56,738 nucleotides of DNA from Clostridium polynesiense (GCF_000820705.1 NZ_CCXI01000083.1:1-56738); one strand, 5' to 3'; counted from the stretch's first letter, positions 26,148 through 35,373 are shown. The notes: generated by a model from the sequence alone, not told the origin. Program-made: numbers and translations.

Positions 26148-27908
26148 TTGATGAATAGGTTTAAAAAGAAAATCTTTATTATTCCTGTTTTAATCTCTTT
26201 GATCTGTATTTCTTATTTAATATACCAAACCTTCATATTAGAAAAAACAGCACATGTTAACTATACTGAATTTTTAAAGGATAAAAAAAATGGCAATGTT
26301 GAAGCTGTCACCATAAACGATGCCTCCACACTAAAAATTAAACTAAAAAACGGAGCAGATTATTATACGGACAATCCAAGAACCTTAACCTTTAAAGAAG
26401 ATCTTTTAACTTCAGGTATTTCGGTGAAAGAAAGCAATGTAGTATCTTTAAATAAGTCTATTCCTTCTTCTATTTTAATAATCTGCATATTTTCTATAGT
26501 TATTATGCTTTCAAAAAAAATCAAGGTTTCTTCTTCAATGACCTCTATGGAGATTCTAAATAATGAAAAAGAATTTAAAAATAAATACAAATTTTCTTCT
26601 GTAGCAGGTAATGAAGAAGCTAAAGAAAGTTTAAATGATATAGTTGATTTTTTGAAAAACCCAGATAAATATAATAAGTATGGCGCGAGAATGCCTAAAG
26701 GAATTATACTTTATGGAGAACCAGGTACAGGAAAAACCCTTCTTGCAAAAGCAGTTGCAGGAGAAGCAGGAGTACCTTTTTATGCAGTATCCGGATCAGA
26801 CTTTGTTCAGGTATATGTAGGGGTAGGAGCAGCTCGTATACGAAACCTCTTTAAAAAAGCAAAATCAAAAGGTAAGGCTGTTATCTTTATTGATGAAATG
26901 GATGCTATTGGAAAAATGAGAAGTTCAGGAAAAATCGGCGGCTCAGAAGAAAGAGATCAGACTTTGAATTCCCTTCTTACAGAAATGTCCGGTTTTAATG
27001 ATAATGAAGGTATTGTGGTTATGGCAGCTACTAACAGGTTAGATGTACTAGACCCAGCTCTGCTGCGTCCAGGAAGATTTGACAGACATGTAGAAGTGGC
27101 TCTACCGGATGCTTCAGCCAGAGAAAAAATAATAAATTTATACCTTGAGCAGAAGCCCTGCAGAGATATTGATATTAAGAGTCTTTCCTATAAAACCGCT
27201 TATTTCTCTGGAGCAAAGCTTGAAAGTTTAATCAATGAAGCAGCTATCATTGCAGCAAAATCAGATTCGGATTTTATTACTGAGGAACACATTGAAAAGG
27301 CATATTCTATTACAATAGCAGGATATAATAAAATCGTAAGAGATTCATTAAGAGAGGAAGACAGAAAGATTACTGCTTATCACGAAGCTGGACATGCTTT
27401 AGTTTCCCTTTTGAAACTTCCCGAAGATTCCATAGAAAAAGTTTCTATAATCCCTACCTCAAAGGGTGCCGGAGGATATACCTTAAGCATTCCTGCAGAC
27501 AGTGCGTATATAAATATGCAGTATCTTAAAAATAAAATTATGGTATTATTAGCAGGCAGAGCCTCTGAAGAGTTAATCTTCGGAGAAAAAATGGTTACTA
27601 CCGGTGCATACAATGATCTTAATGAAAGCACTAAAATTATACAATCTATGATTACAGAGTACGGCATGGGAAACTCCTTAGGCCTTCTGAGAAAGTCTTC
27701 TTTGGGAAGTCTTAGCAGTGAAGCTTCTAAAGAAGTGATTGATGAATGCAAAGCCATGGTAGAGAACCTTTATAGTGAGGTAAAGATGCTGCTTCAGGAT
27801 AATAAATCTATATTAAAAAGTATAGCTGAAGGTCTTTTGGAAAAAGAAACCTTATACGGAGCTGATCTTGCAAAATTAACAAACATAATAACCCCTCAGG
27901 CTGTATAA
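26148..27908 (+). CDS. FtsH-like membrane AAA+ zinc metalloprotease (probable second paralogue)
   Basis: Two N-terminal membrane helices (about 9-30 and 107-122) flank a small outer domain. Walker A GEPGTGKT is at 190-197, Walker B VIFIDEMD, the SRH region ATNRLDVLDPALLRPGRFDR, zinc site HEAGH at 412-416 and a third ligand near Asp490. The pore loop reads YVGVGA, where Phe is usual. The protein ends at 586, lacking the charged C-terminal tail of standard FtsH, and is not next to hpt or tilS, so it is probably an accessory paralogue. The start may be TTG (26148), 9 bp from GGGGG, or the ATG after it. Confidence 0.9.
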   Translation: MMNRFKKKIFIIPVLISLICISYLIYQTFILEKTAHVNYTEFLKDKKNGNVEAVTINDASTLKIKLKNGADYYTDNPRTLTFKEDLLTSGISVKESNVVSLNKSIPSSILIICIFSIVIMLSKKIKVSSSMTSMEILNNEKEFKNKYKFSSVAGNEEAKESLNDIVDFLKNPDKYNKYGARMPKGIILYGEPGTGKTLLAKAVAGEAGVPFYAVSGSDFVQVYVGVGAARIRNLFKKAKSKGKAVIFIDEMDAIGKMRSSGKIGGSEERDQTLNSLLTEMSGFNDNEGIVVMAATNRLDVLDPALLRPGRFDRHVEVALPDASAREKIINLYLEQKPCRDIDIKSLSYKTAYFSGAKLESLINEAAIIAAKSDSDFITEEHIEKAYSITIAGYNKIVRDSLREEDRKITAYHEAGHALVSLLKLPEDSIEKVSIIPTSKGAGGYTLSIPADSAYINMQYLKNKIMVLLAGRASEELIFGEKMVTTGAYNDLNESTKIIQSMITEYGMGNSLGLLRKSSLGSLSSEASKEVIDECKAMVENLYSEVKMLLQDNKSILKSIAEGLLEKETLYGADLAKLTNIITPQAV

Positions 27909-27927
27909 AGCTCTGAGGGGCATTTTT
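27892..27927. terminator. Terminator between the FtsH-like and rhomboid genes
   Basis: The stem CCCCTCAG / CTGAGGGG spans the FtsH-like stop codon and is followed by CATTTTTACC on the plus strand. The minus-strand side is less T-rich. Confidence 0.75.
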
Positions 27928-28888
27928 ACCGCTTATATTTTGATGGATATAACAAAAAGGAGATAAGCATTCCTCCTAAAAGACCTCCAAAGTGTCCATA
28001 ATTATCGATATTAGACATGGTTAATCCTATAAACACATTTAAAGCAATAACAGATAAAATATTTCTCAGGAAATATTTACCAATACTGTTTCGTTCTTTA
28101 AAAGCATAAATCAAAGCTGCTCCCATAAGTCCAAAAATTGCTCCTGAAGCTCCTATGGATAGTGATGGGGACATCCTGTAGCTAAGATAGCTGGAGGCAA
28201 CCGCAGAAATTATATATATTGCTACATACTTTGTTTTTCCATATACCTCTTCAATTAGATCTCCTAATATATATAGTGCGTACATATTAAGCGCTAAATG
28301 CATGATTCCACCGTGCAGAAAAGCCGCAGTTAACAGCCTATAATATTCTCCATGGGCAATAGCGTAATTTTCCTTTGCCCCAAAAGCATAAAGCACAAGA
28401 GTATTTATATCAAAGATATCCTTAGACAAAATAGCTGTAGCTATAAATACAGCGATATTGACAGCCATTAATATCAAAGTTATCTTTGAAGTTTTTTTAT
28501 TAATCTTCCTTCTGCTGCTGTTTTCATTTAATATATTCGCTATAAATTCAGATGCCTGAGGATATCTCAAAACCTTATTGCTATATTTATCCACTTCTAT
28601 TCTGTTATAATTATGCTCCTGCAGATTATATCCATCAGTTTCTCCCGTCAAAACCACTACATTGATGTTAAAAGGCTGATTCTTGGAATATAAATATTGA
28701 ATAAGCCCCTTTACCTCAGCTTCTTCTTCCGCCTCCAAAGTACATATAACGGATATTACCCCTTCCTTGGTATATTTTAAAGCTGCCCAGGTACTCTCAC
28801 TGTTTATTGGATTTATATACTGCTCAACTACAAAGCCATAATATTCAATTAATTTATTAAAAAGCTTTTTTTCAAGTTTCTCCTTCAT
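27926..28888 (-). CDS. Rhomboid-family intramembrane serine protease
   Basis: Residues 1-125 form a cytosolic domain of unknown function; the membrane part begins near 135. Catalytic residues are present: Ser248 in GASGAIFG and His299 in NYGHFGG, plus HGGIMHLALNMYAL (His-x3-Asn) on the helix near 195. Six to seven helices are predicted. Such enzymes cut single-pass membrane proteins within the bilayer. It converges with the FtsH-like gene; both act on membrane proteins, but direct cooperation is only a guess. Confidence 0.92.
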   Translation of the reverse strand: MKEKLEKKLFNKLIEYYGFVVEQYINPINSESTWAALKYTKEGVISVICTLEAEEEAEVKGLIQYLYSKNQPFNINVVVLTGETDGYNLQEHNYNRIEVDKYSNKVLRYPQASEFIANILNENSSRRKINKKTSKITLILMAVNIAVFIATAILSKDIFDINTLVLYAFGAKENYAIAHGEYYRLLTAAFLHGGIMHLALNMYALYILGDLIEEVYGKTKYVAIYIISAVASSYLSYRMSPSLSIGASGAIFGLMGAALIYAFKERNSIGKYFLRNILSVIALNVFIGLTMSNIDNYGHFGGLLGGMLISFLLYPSKYKR

Positions 28889-28941
28889 GCCCTCACCCTT
28901 AAAATGATATTTTATTTTATTATAAATTAAGCAGAAGATAA

Positions 28942-28974
28942 TGACAAATAAAAAACACCCTTAAGGGTGTTTAA
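28942..28974 (-). terminator. Terminator after the HD-GYP gene
   Basis: The palindrome AAACACCCTTAAGGGTGTTT (28953-28972) is followed on the minus strand by TTTATTTG and overlaps the stop codon. Confidence 0.85.
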
Positions 28975-30029
28975 ACGATATCCATGACCACTAAATCCGT
29001 ATGCTCCAGCAAATCTATTTCGTAAAAGGATATAGGTTCTTTAGTTTTACTGTTATATAAAACACGGACTACCGGTCTATCAGGAAAGTTCTTATTCTGT
29101 CTCACTACATAACCTTCAACTTCATTAGACAGCCTTAAACAAGTTCCTAAGGGATATACTGAAAAAGTTCTTTTAAATGCGCTTACTATCTTCTCATCAA
29201 ATATGCTTCCGCTGCCTGCTAGTATCAGCTCATAGGCATCGGAGGGATTGAATTTTTTTCTGTAGCTTCTATCTCTGGATACAGCATCATAAACATCACA
29301 TATGCTTATTATTTTAGCAATTTTAGAGATAGCATTTTTTTTCAATCCTCTCGGATAACCATTTCCGTCCACTCTTTCATGATGCTGTTTTATCCCTGTA
29401 ATCACCTCAGATGGAATAGTTGAATAGCTTCTAAGTACCTCTTCCCCATATTCAGGATGTTTCTTTAGCTCTCCTGCTTCACTGGATGTCAACGGAGTCC
29501 TCTTATTCAATATAGAGGATTTTATTTTAATCTTGCCAACATCGTGTAATACTGCAGCCATTCCCAGTTTAACTAAATCCTCCTTTGACATACCTAGATT
29601 TTTTCCTAAGAATCCAGATAATATTCCTGTATCCACACTGTGGAGATATGTATAATTATCATGAGTTTTAATAGCCATTAAATTGGTACTTATGCTGTCT
29701 ATGCTCATAATATAGTCTATAAGATTTTCCATGCTTTTATAGGTTTCTTTTATGTCAACGGGACCATGAAGAGATAATCTTTTATATATGTTGGAAATAT
29801 TTTTTACAGCTTCTATTTTCAATTCATTTAAAATGCTGTCTTCTCCCTCTATGTCATCCAGTCTGTCATCTTCAATATAAAGGTAGTATATGTTTAGTTC
29901 TTTTAATTTACTTATATATACTTCTGTTAATTTAACTCCGTTGTTTAATAAAACTTTACCATCGCTGGTTAAAATGCTCTTAGCTAATATCTCACCAGGT
30001 CTGACTCTGTTAATAAACTCTAACCTCAT
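28971..30029 (-). CDS. HD-GYP domain protein, probable cyclic-di-GMP phosphodiesterase
   Basis: The N-terminal region (about 1-90) resembles the DUF3391-type domain often found before HD-GYP. The HD-GYP domain follows with LHDVGKIKI (HD near 162-163), HPEYGEEVL, KQHHERVDGNGYP (GYP near 224-226) and DVYDAVSRDRSYR. All ligands appear present, so it is likely catalytically active on c-di-GMP or a related dinucleotide. The longer frame starts 4 codons earlier but would include the GGAGG site; ATG at 30027-30029 is chosen. Confidence 0.9.
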   Translation of the reverse strand: MRLEFINRVRPGEILAKSILTSDGKVLLNNGVKLTEVYISKLKELNIYYLYIEDDRLDDIEGEDSILNELKIEAVKNISNIYKRLSLHGPVDIKETYKSMENLIDYIMSIDSISTNLMAIKTHDNYTYLHSVDTGILSGFLGKNLGMSKEDLVKLGMAAVLHDVGKIKIKSSILNKRTPLTSSEAGELKKHPEYGEEVLRSYSTIPSEVITGIKQHHERVDGNGYPRGLKKNAISKIAKIISICDVYDAVSRDRSYRKKFNPSDAYELILAGSGSIFDEKIVSAFKRTFSVYPLGTCLRLSNEVEGYVVRQNKNFPDRPVVRVLYNSKTKEPISFYEIDLLEHTDLVVMDIV

Positions 30030-30103
30030 ATTGTCCTCCATTTACTTCATTATTTCTACTTCATATTATCGACATAATAACAGAGTAATTGATACACATC
30101 TGC

Positions 30104-30144
30104 AAAAAAAACAAGCGGTTATACAAGAAAACCGCTTGTTTTTA
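30104..30144 (-). terminator. Terminator after pepF
   Basis: The stem AAAACAAGCGGTT / AACCGCTTGTTTT (30108-30142) has a minus-strand tail of TTTTTTTGC. It directly follows the pepF stop codon. Confidence 0.9.
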
Positions 30145-30145
30145 A

Positions 30146-31948
30146 TTATTTTATATTTTCTAGCATGTCTAGAAGGCTTTTGAACCTCTCTAGTGTAGCC
30201 TCTAAAGGAGCCGGCGTGGTCATATCAACTCCGCTGTCTTTTAATATATTTATAGGATAATCTTTTCCGCCGCTTTTCAGGAACTTTTTGTACTCTTTAA
30301 CTCCTCTTTCACTATCAGTTAAAATGGAATTTGCAAAAGCTGATGCTGCAGCATATCCTGTAGCATACTGATATACATAAAAGTCTCTGTAAAAGTGAGG
30401 AATCCTTGCCCATTCCATGTCTATTTCTTTATCTACAACTATATCCTCACCAAAGAATTTAACATTTATATCATGCCATATAGAAGAATATTCCTTTGCA
30501 GTAAGAGGATTGCCTTCCTCCAGCAATTCATGTGTAATCTTTTCAAATTCAGCAAACATCAGCTGCCTAAATACAGTGGTTCTAATCTGCTCTAATTCTT
30601 GATTAATGAGGAATAATTTCCTTCTGCTGTCTTTTTCGTTATCTATTAAATAATGTATAAGAAGTATTTCATTAGTGGTAGAGGCAACCTCAGCACAGAA
30701 TAAGGTATACTGCGAATAAATATATGGCTGTTCTTTTTTGGAATAAAATGAATGTATAGAATGCCCCATTTCATGTGCTAAGGTGGAAACATCATTTAAG
30801 GTTTCATTATAATTTAAAAGCACATAAGGCATTGTATCGTATGTTCCCCAGGAGTATGCCCCACCTCTTTTCCCTTTATTTTCAAAAACATCTATCCAAC
30901 CCTTTTCTATTCCATCGCTGAATATATCTATATATTCCTTTCCTAAAGGTTTCAGAGCGGTTTTAACCAGTTCTACTCCCTGTTCAAAAGGTATTTCCTC
31001 TTTGGGAATATCTATTAGAGGAACATATAAATCATATATATGCATTTCCTCCAAGCCTAAAAGCTGCTTCTTGATTTTCACATATCTATGAAGCAAGTCC
31101 ACGTTATTATTTATGGTTTCCAATGCATTATCATACACTTCTAAAGGTATATTGTTTGGTTTTAAAGATGCTTCCAGTGCAGAAGAATATTTTCTTGTCT
31201 TTGCTTGGAATATAAAATTCTTCATGGAAGAACTTAATGAAGTACCCAGGGTGTTATTATATTTTTCATAGGTTTCGAACAAACCTTTGAAAGCTTCTTT
31301 TCTAACTCTTCTATCTTTACTTTTAATAAAGGAATTGTAATTACCTTCTGTGAGCTCTACTTTTTCTCCTTTTTCATCCACTATTGTAGGAAAAGTCATA
31401 TCCGCATTGGTAAGCATATTAAAAATATTATGGGGAGCCTGCAGATTATCTGAGATTGAGGCCAGAATTTCTTCTTCCGGTTTTGATAATATATGAGGCT
31501 TGGATTTAAATATATCCTTTAAGAAAAAATCGTACAGCTTAAGTTGCTGAACCTCCTCCATCGCTCTTTCAGGATAATCCTCTGGAAGTGAAAGAACTTC
31601 AGGTACAAAGAATGCACTCAAGCTGGCAAGCTCAGCCAGATAACTGTCAATCTTATTTTTTAATCCCTGATAGGTGGTATTTGATGTATCTTCATCAGAT
31701 TTTAAATGTGCATAAACCATGAGAGTTTCAGCTAATCTGTCTACCTTCTCGCTCTCCTGTAAAAAGCTTAACAACTCAGAAGGATTATTAAGTTTTCCCT
31801 GGTAACCGGGCAGAATGGCAGCATTTTCCTTGAGAGCCTTAAAATCTTTTTCCCACTCATCAATATCTTTATAGATTTTTTCTACCTTCCATTTATACTT
31901 ATCTGATATCTCGGTTCTCTTTGGAAGTTTTTTAGTTTCTGACATCAT
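30146..31948 (-). CDS. pepF: Oligoendopeptidase F
   Basis: M3-family zinc peptidase that degrades short peptides in the cytosol. The zinc motif HEMGHSIHS is at 392-400 and the third ligand Glu lies in CAEVASTTNE near 420. Its 600 residues fit. The first and second codons are both ATG; spacing to AGGAGG is 4 and 7 bp, so either may be used. It lies 16 bp downstream of a small conserved gene, so the two are co-transcribed. Confidence 0.95.
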   Translation of the reverse strand: MMSETKKLPKRTEISDKYKWKVEKIYKDIDEWEKDFKALKENAAILPGYQGKLNNPSELLSFLQESEKVDRLAETLMVYAHLKSDEDTSNTTYQGLKNKIDSYLAELASLSAFFVPEVLSLPEDYPERAMEEVQQLKLYDFFLKDIFKSKPHILSKPEEEILASISDNLQAPHNIFNMLTNADMTFPTIVDEKGEKVELTEGNYNSFIKSKDRRVRKEAFKGLFETYEKYNNTLGTSLSSSMKNFIFQAKTRKYSSALEASLKPNNIPLEVYDNALETINNNVDLLHRYVKIKKQLLGLEEMHIYDLYVPLIDIPKEEIPFEQGVELVKTALKPLGKEYIDIFSDGIEKGWIDVFENKGKRGGAYSWGTYDTMPYVLLNYNETLNDVSTLAHEMGHSIHSFYSKKEQPYIYSQYTLFCAEVASTTNEILLIHYLIDNEKDSRRKLFLINQELEQIRTTVFRQLMFAEFEKITHELLEEGNPLTAKEYSSIWHDINVKFFGEDIVVDKEIDMEWARIPHFYRDFYVYQYATGYAAASAFANSILTDSERGVKEYKKFLKSGGKDYPINILKDSGVDMTTPAPLEATLERFKSLLDMLENIK

Positions 31949-31964
31949 ATTTCCTCCTTATCCA

Positions 31965-32363
31965 TTATTGATATTCTTCTTTTTTTCCTTTAATGACTTC
32001 TAATACTTTATGTATTTCCCTTTCTATTAATTCTCCCGCTGCTTCTATAGAAGCCTGTAAGTCCTCTCTCTCCTCCATTAAAGGAAAGCTTATAATCCAT
32101 GCAGGATTGAATTCACTGTCTACATCTTCAATTTTAAAGCCTTTATTAATAAAATCTTCTTTTTCAAACAAATCAAAAATGGCACTGTACTCCCAATCCT
32201 CAACATCCTTATTAATATCAAAGATTATGAATACATCACCGCTATGACAATAAAACTTTTTTACATATTCTCCACCATGACTTAAACTGAAGCTTCCTAT
32301 TTCCTTGATAAACTTCTTATCAATGGGATCTACTTCCATAAGTACAAGAGACGAAAATTCCAT
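31965..32363 (-). CDS. Conserved clostridial protein of unknown function, 132 residues
   Basis: An acidic, soluble protein with alternating strands (SSLVLMEVDP, VFIIFDI, AWIISFPLME) and a C-terminal amphipathic helix (about 100-130). I have seen similar short proteins beside peptidase genes in clostridia, but I do not know a function. AGGAGG precedes the ATG well. Operon placement just before pepF could hint at a link to peptide metabolism; this is only inference. Confidence 0.7.
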   Translation of the reverse strand: MEFSSLVLMEVDPIDKKFIKEIGSFSLSHGGEYVKKFYCHSGDVFIIFDINKDVEDWEYSAIFDLFEKEDFINKGFKIEDVDSEFNPAWIISFPLMEEREDLQASIEAAGELIEREIHKVLEVIKGKKEEYQ

Positions 32364-32463
32364 ATATACCCTCCTCTTTTTTTGTTAAATATATTCTTAA
32401 AGTATAGTTAGCTTTATATTAATATATTAGCATATTTTTAAATATTTTTACTATTTATTGTTC

Positions 32464-32493
32464 TTGCAAATAATTTGCAACTCACAGTATAAT
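32464..32493 (+). promoter_or_regulatory. Promoter of the zinc-type ABC genes with operator-like palindrome
   Basis: A perfect 8-1-8 inverted repeat, TTGCAAAT-A-ATTTGCAA (32464-32480), covers the -35 region. TTGCAA (32464-32469), an 18-bp spacer and TATAAT (32488-32493) form the promoter. Placement and symmetry suit a Fur-family repressor site; the nearby Fur/Zur gene at 34043 is the obvious candidate. Confidence 0.6.
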
Positions 32494-32554
32494 TATAATA
32501 TACTTATTATGAGTTAATAATTATAATTATAGTAATCCATTAGGAGTTGATAAT

Positions 32555-33232
32555 TTGATCCAAATAAAAAATTTAGCTTTTTCATATACAGGAAAAGCCC
32601 CTTATCTTCTAGAGGATTTAAATCTTCAAATACCTAAGGGAGCATATGTATCCATATTAGGAGAAAATGGAAGCAGTAAAACCACATTAATAAAATTAAT
32701 TTTAGGAGTACTTAGTCCTGTTAAAGGTACTATATCCCTATCCACTAAAAAGGTTGGTTATGTTCCCCAAAAATTTGAAGGCTTTAATTCTCAGTTTCCC
32801 CTTACTGTTAACGAACTATTAAAAATTCATATGAAGGTGATAAAACTTTCGGATAATAATATTATCGATGACAGCTTAAGTTTAATAAATATGAATTCTT
32901 ACAAGAATTCTCTTATTGGAAATCTTTCCGGAGGACAGCAGCAGAAAGTCTTTATAACCAGAGCCCTTATGGGTAATCCAGAACTTTTAGTCCTTGATGA
33001 GCTTTCCACAGGTGTAGATATAAACAGCCAGTCAGAAATATATTCTATCATTAAGGATTTAAATGTAAATAAAAACATTACTGTTGTGGCTGTTGAACAT
33101 AATCTAAACGCAGCCTTAAAAAACTCCACCCACATACTGGATTTAAGCGGAGATACCAGACTGCTGACCATAGATGAATATATTAGCAGATTTAATAATG
33201 ACAATGTATTCAACATTAGAAAGGTAGATTAA
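32555..33232 (+). CDS. Zinc/manganese-type ABC transporter, ATP-binding protein
   Basis: 225-residue ABC ATPase of the ZnuC/AdcC type. Walker A reads GENGSSKTT; the Gly usually before Lys is Ser, a change tolerated in some AdcC-like proteins. Signature LSGGQQQKV, Walker B LLVLDELSTG and a switch His in AVEHNLNAAL are intact. Start is TTG, 8 bp after AGGAG. The permease gene follows 2 bp later. No metal-binding lipoprotein (ZnuA) gene is present, so the binding protein must be encoded elsewhere or be lost. Confidence 0.92.
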   Translation: MIQIKNLAFSYTGKAPYLLEDLNLQIPKGAYVSILGENGSSKTTLIKLILGVLSPVKGTISLSTKKVGYVPQKFEGFNSQFPLTVNELLKIHMKVIKLSDNNIIDDSLSLINMNSYKNSLIGNLSGGQQQKVFITRALMGNPELLVLDELSTGVDINSQSEIYSIIKDLNVNKNITVVAVEHNLNAALKNSTHILDLSGDTRLLTIDEYISRFNNDNVFNIRKVD

Positions 33233-33234
33233 AT

Positions 33235-34032
33235 ATGTTTGAATATGAATTTATGCAGAATGCTTTTATGGCGGGCTTTCTTGTAGCCCTTTTGTCTCCT
33301 ACAGTAGGTCTTTTTATAGTTCTAAAAAGATATTCAATGATAGGAGATACACTGTCTCACTCAACCTTTGCGGGAGTAGCCATAGGACTTGTTTTGGGCT
33401 ATAATCCGCTGATCGTCGCATTTATATATACTACACTGTGTGCAGTCATTATAGAATTTTTAAGAAATTACTATAAGAGATATGCTGAAATGGTAATGTC
33501 CATTATACTCACCTTCAGCCTTGGTATAGCTATTATGCTTGTAAGCAGCGGTAAAGCTTCTGCCAACATAAACTCTTTTTTATTTGGCAGCATACTTACA
33601 GTAACTAAATCAGATATAATTATGATTGCAGCAGTAACTATTATTTCATTTTTATTAATTGGAATATTATATGATAAACTTATATATGTAACCTTCGATG
33701 AGGAAGGTTCCGGAACTTTAGGTGTACAGGTTAAGCTTATAAATTATATCTTTACTATAATGGTAGGGGCAGCTATTTCTGTTTCTATACGGGTTATGGG
33801 AATCCTGGTTATATCCTCAGTAATGATAGTCCCTGTAGCTACAGCACTTCAGTTTAAACAGGGCTTTAAAAGAAGCCTCATAATATCAATAATAATAGGA
33901 TTGATAGATATTATGTCCGGTTTAGTTCTTTCCTATATGCTGGATACCGCTCCCGGAGGGACCATAGCAGTTATTTCAGTGATTGTGCTCATTATAGCTA
34001 TTGTTATTTCTAACATAAATAAAAAGTCATAG
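33235..34032 (+). CDS. Zinc/manganese-type ABC transporter, permease
   Basis: 265 residues, about eight membrane helices, ABC-3 family (ZnuB/AdcB/MntB). The characteristic GDTLSHSTFAGVAIG is near residues 38-52 and MGILVISSVMIVPVATAL near 188-205. It begins 2 bp after the ATPase gene, so translation is coupled. It ends in a terminator shared with the convergent Fur-family gene, which fits zinc-dependent control of uptake. Confidence 0.94.
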   Translation: MFEYEFMQNAFMAGFLVALLSPTVGLFIVLKRYSMIGDTLSHSTFAGVAIGLVLGYNPLIVAFIYTTLCAVIIEFLRNYYKRYAEMVMSIILTFSLGIAIMLVSSGKASANINSFLFGSILTVTKSDIIMIAAVTIISFLLIGILYDKLIYVTFDEEGSGTLGVQVKLINYIFTIMVGAAISVSIRVMGILVISSVMIVPVATALQFKQGFKRSLIISIIIGLIDIMSGLVLSYMLDTAPGGTIAVISVIVLIIAIVISNINKKS

Positions 34033-34056
34033 CCTGCAAAAGCTATGACTTTTTAT
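34019..34056. terminator. Bidirectional terminator between the permease and Fur-family genes
   Basis: The 13-bp stem AAAAAGTCATAGC / GCTATGACTTTTT (34021-34054) covers both stop codons. Confidence 0.9.
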
Positions 34057-34459
34057 TTTTACACTCTTCACAGATTCCCTTAAGTATAAGGTGATGCTCT
34101 GTAAGAGTAAACCCGGTTTTATTCTTAACCAGTTCTTCTACCTGATGCATTGGGCATGGAACTTCTATTTCTCTATTACATAATGAACATCTTAAAATGT
34201 GCATATGAGAGTTCTTCTTTAAACAATAGGTATATCTTCCTTCTCCTAAGTCAAACTTATCTACAATATGCTTTTCTTCGAAGGCTTCAAGAGTTCTGTA
34301 CACTGTAGATAGGTTTATATCTTCTCCTGAGTTAATGCAGTTATTATATATCTGCTCTGCACTTATGCTGTTTTCACTGTTCAAAATAATATATAAAATT
34401 CTCGTCCTTGCCTTTGTGACCTTAATTTTATTTTGTCTAAGAATATCTTCTATATTCAC
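34043..34459 (-). CDS. Fur-family metalloregulator, probably Zur
   Basis: 138 residues. The N-terminal winged helix (STVYRTLEAFEEKHIV) is followed by a dimerisation domain. Two CxxC pairs (CSLC near 97-100 and CEEC near 131-134) form a structural zinc site; the ligand run HMHILRC and EHHLILKG supply the sensing site. Fur, Zur and PerR cannot be separated for certain by eye, but convergence on a zinc-type ABC transporter favours Zur. It has its own promoter (34502-34530). Confidence 0.85.
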   Translation of the reverse strand: MNIEDILRQNKIKVTKARTRILYIILNSENSISAEQIYNNCINSGEDINLSTVYRTLEAFEEKHIVDKFDLGEGRYTYCLKKNSHMHILRCSLCNREIEVPCPMHQVEELVKNKTGFTLTEHHLILKGICEECKNKKS

Positions 34460-34501
34460 CTACATTACCCCTTAAACAAAACCTAATTTTTTTATAAATT
34501 C

Positions 34502-34530
34502 ATTATAACACATAATAAACTAAATTTCAG
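34502..34530 (-). promoter_or_regulatory. Promoter of the Fur-family gene
   Basis: Minus strand: CTGAAA (34525-34530), 17-bp spacer, TATAAT (34502-34507). No clear copy of the TTGCAAAT palindrome lies here, so autoregulation is not evident. Confidence 0.5.
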
Positions 34531-34532
34531 AA

Positions 34533-35084
34533 TTATAATATTATCATCTTTAAACCAAATATTATAAGTATAATACCTCCTATATAATCTGCATATTTAC
34601 ATATGAAAACTACCCTTTTTAGATATCTTGCCAGTATGTAGGCTAGTCCACAAAATAAAAAGGTGATTGTTCCTATAATTATAGTAAACTCCATAAGATG
34701 ATAAAATTTGCTGATAGAATTTAAAGTAGTAAATCCTACCACCAAAGCATCAATACTTACTGAAATACCTAATATATAATACATCTCCTGTTTCTGCAGA
34801 CGGTAATTTTCTTTCTTCTTAATTCCGTCCAGTATCATCATAATACCAACTGCAGCCACTACTATCCCTCCTGCAAGGCTTGGTATAGCTGCTACATATT
34901 TATTGAAAAGAATACCGGAAAGGCCTCCCGTTAAAGAAAATAAAAATTGAAAAAAAGAAAATGAAAAGCAATAAATAATCTTGTTATACAGCCTAACCCC
35001 CTTATTTAAACCTATGCTAAGAGACACCGCAAAGGCGTCCATCGCCAGCGCTGAGCCTATAATAACCCCCTGCAAAATCCACAT
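34533..35084 (-). CDS. MntP-family manganese efflux protein
   Basis: 183-residue membrane protein with six helices. The two conserved intramembrane Asp motifs are present, AMDAFAVSLSIG near the N-terminus and SIDALVVGFT after a basic loop. Family members export Mn(II); related YtaF proteins are linked to sporulation. The longer frame from a TTG at 35093 has no spacing to the AAAGGA site; ATG at 35082-35084 fits. No Mn riboswitch (yybP-ykoY) is seen upstream. It sits before the Fur-family gene on the same strand but with a separate promoter between. Confidence 0.88.
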   Translation of the reverse strand: MWILQGVIIGSALAMDAFAVSLSIGLNKGVRLYNKIIYCFSFSFFQFLFSLTGGLSGILFNKYVAAIPSLAGGIVVAAVGIMMILDGIKKKENYRLQKQEMYYILGISVSIDALVVGFTTLNSISKFYHLMEFTIIIGTITFLFCGLAYILARYLKRVVFICKYADYIGGIILIIFGLKMIIL

Positions 35085-35093
35085 CAAAATCAA

Positions 35094-35373
35094 TCCTTTG
35101 AATAATTTTTCTCTTATATTTCTTTACATAAGTTATTTTATGCCTCAGCGCTTATATATATAATTGTTTATTTTCTTTTTCAATGAATATTTATGTAATT
35201 AATTATAAAATGAATTAATATGATTAATTATAAAATAATTGCCATTAAAAGTTAGTACTATACTTTAAATTATAAGAATATACTTTAAAAGTTATTTACT
35301 TTATTATATTATAATAAATGGTGCATAAATATTTAATTTGTATATCATACTTTGCGTTTGGAGGAGATGTTTG
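35094..35373 (+). other. Intergenic region with two pairs of short direct repeats
   Basis: AT-rich divergent promoter region. TTAATTATAAAAT occurs at 35199-35211 and 35224-35236 (25 bp apart). ATACTTTAAA occurs at 35260-35269 and 35280-35289 (20 bp apart). Spacing near two helical turns is compatible with binding of a dimeric regulator, but AT-rich repeats arise easily by chance. No RNA or protein gene is seen. Confidence 0.35.

Noticed and set aside
35094..35200. yybP-ykoY manganese riboswitch before the MntP-like gene
   Set aside because: The region is short and lacks the conserved loops of that family.
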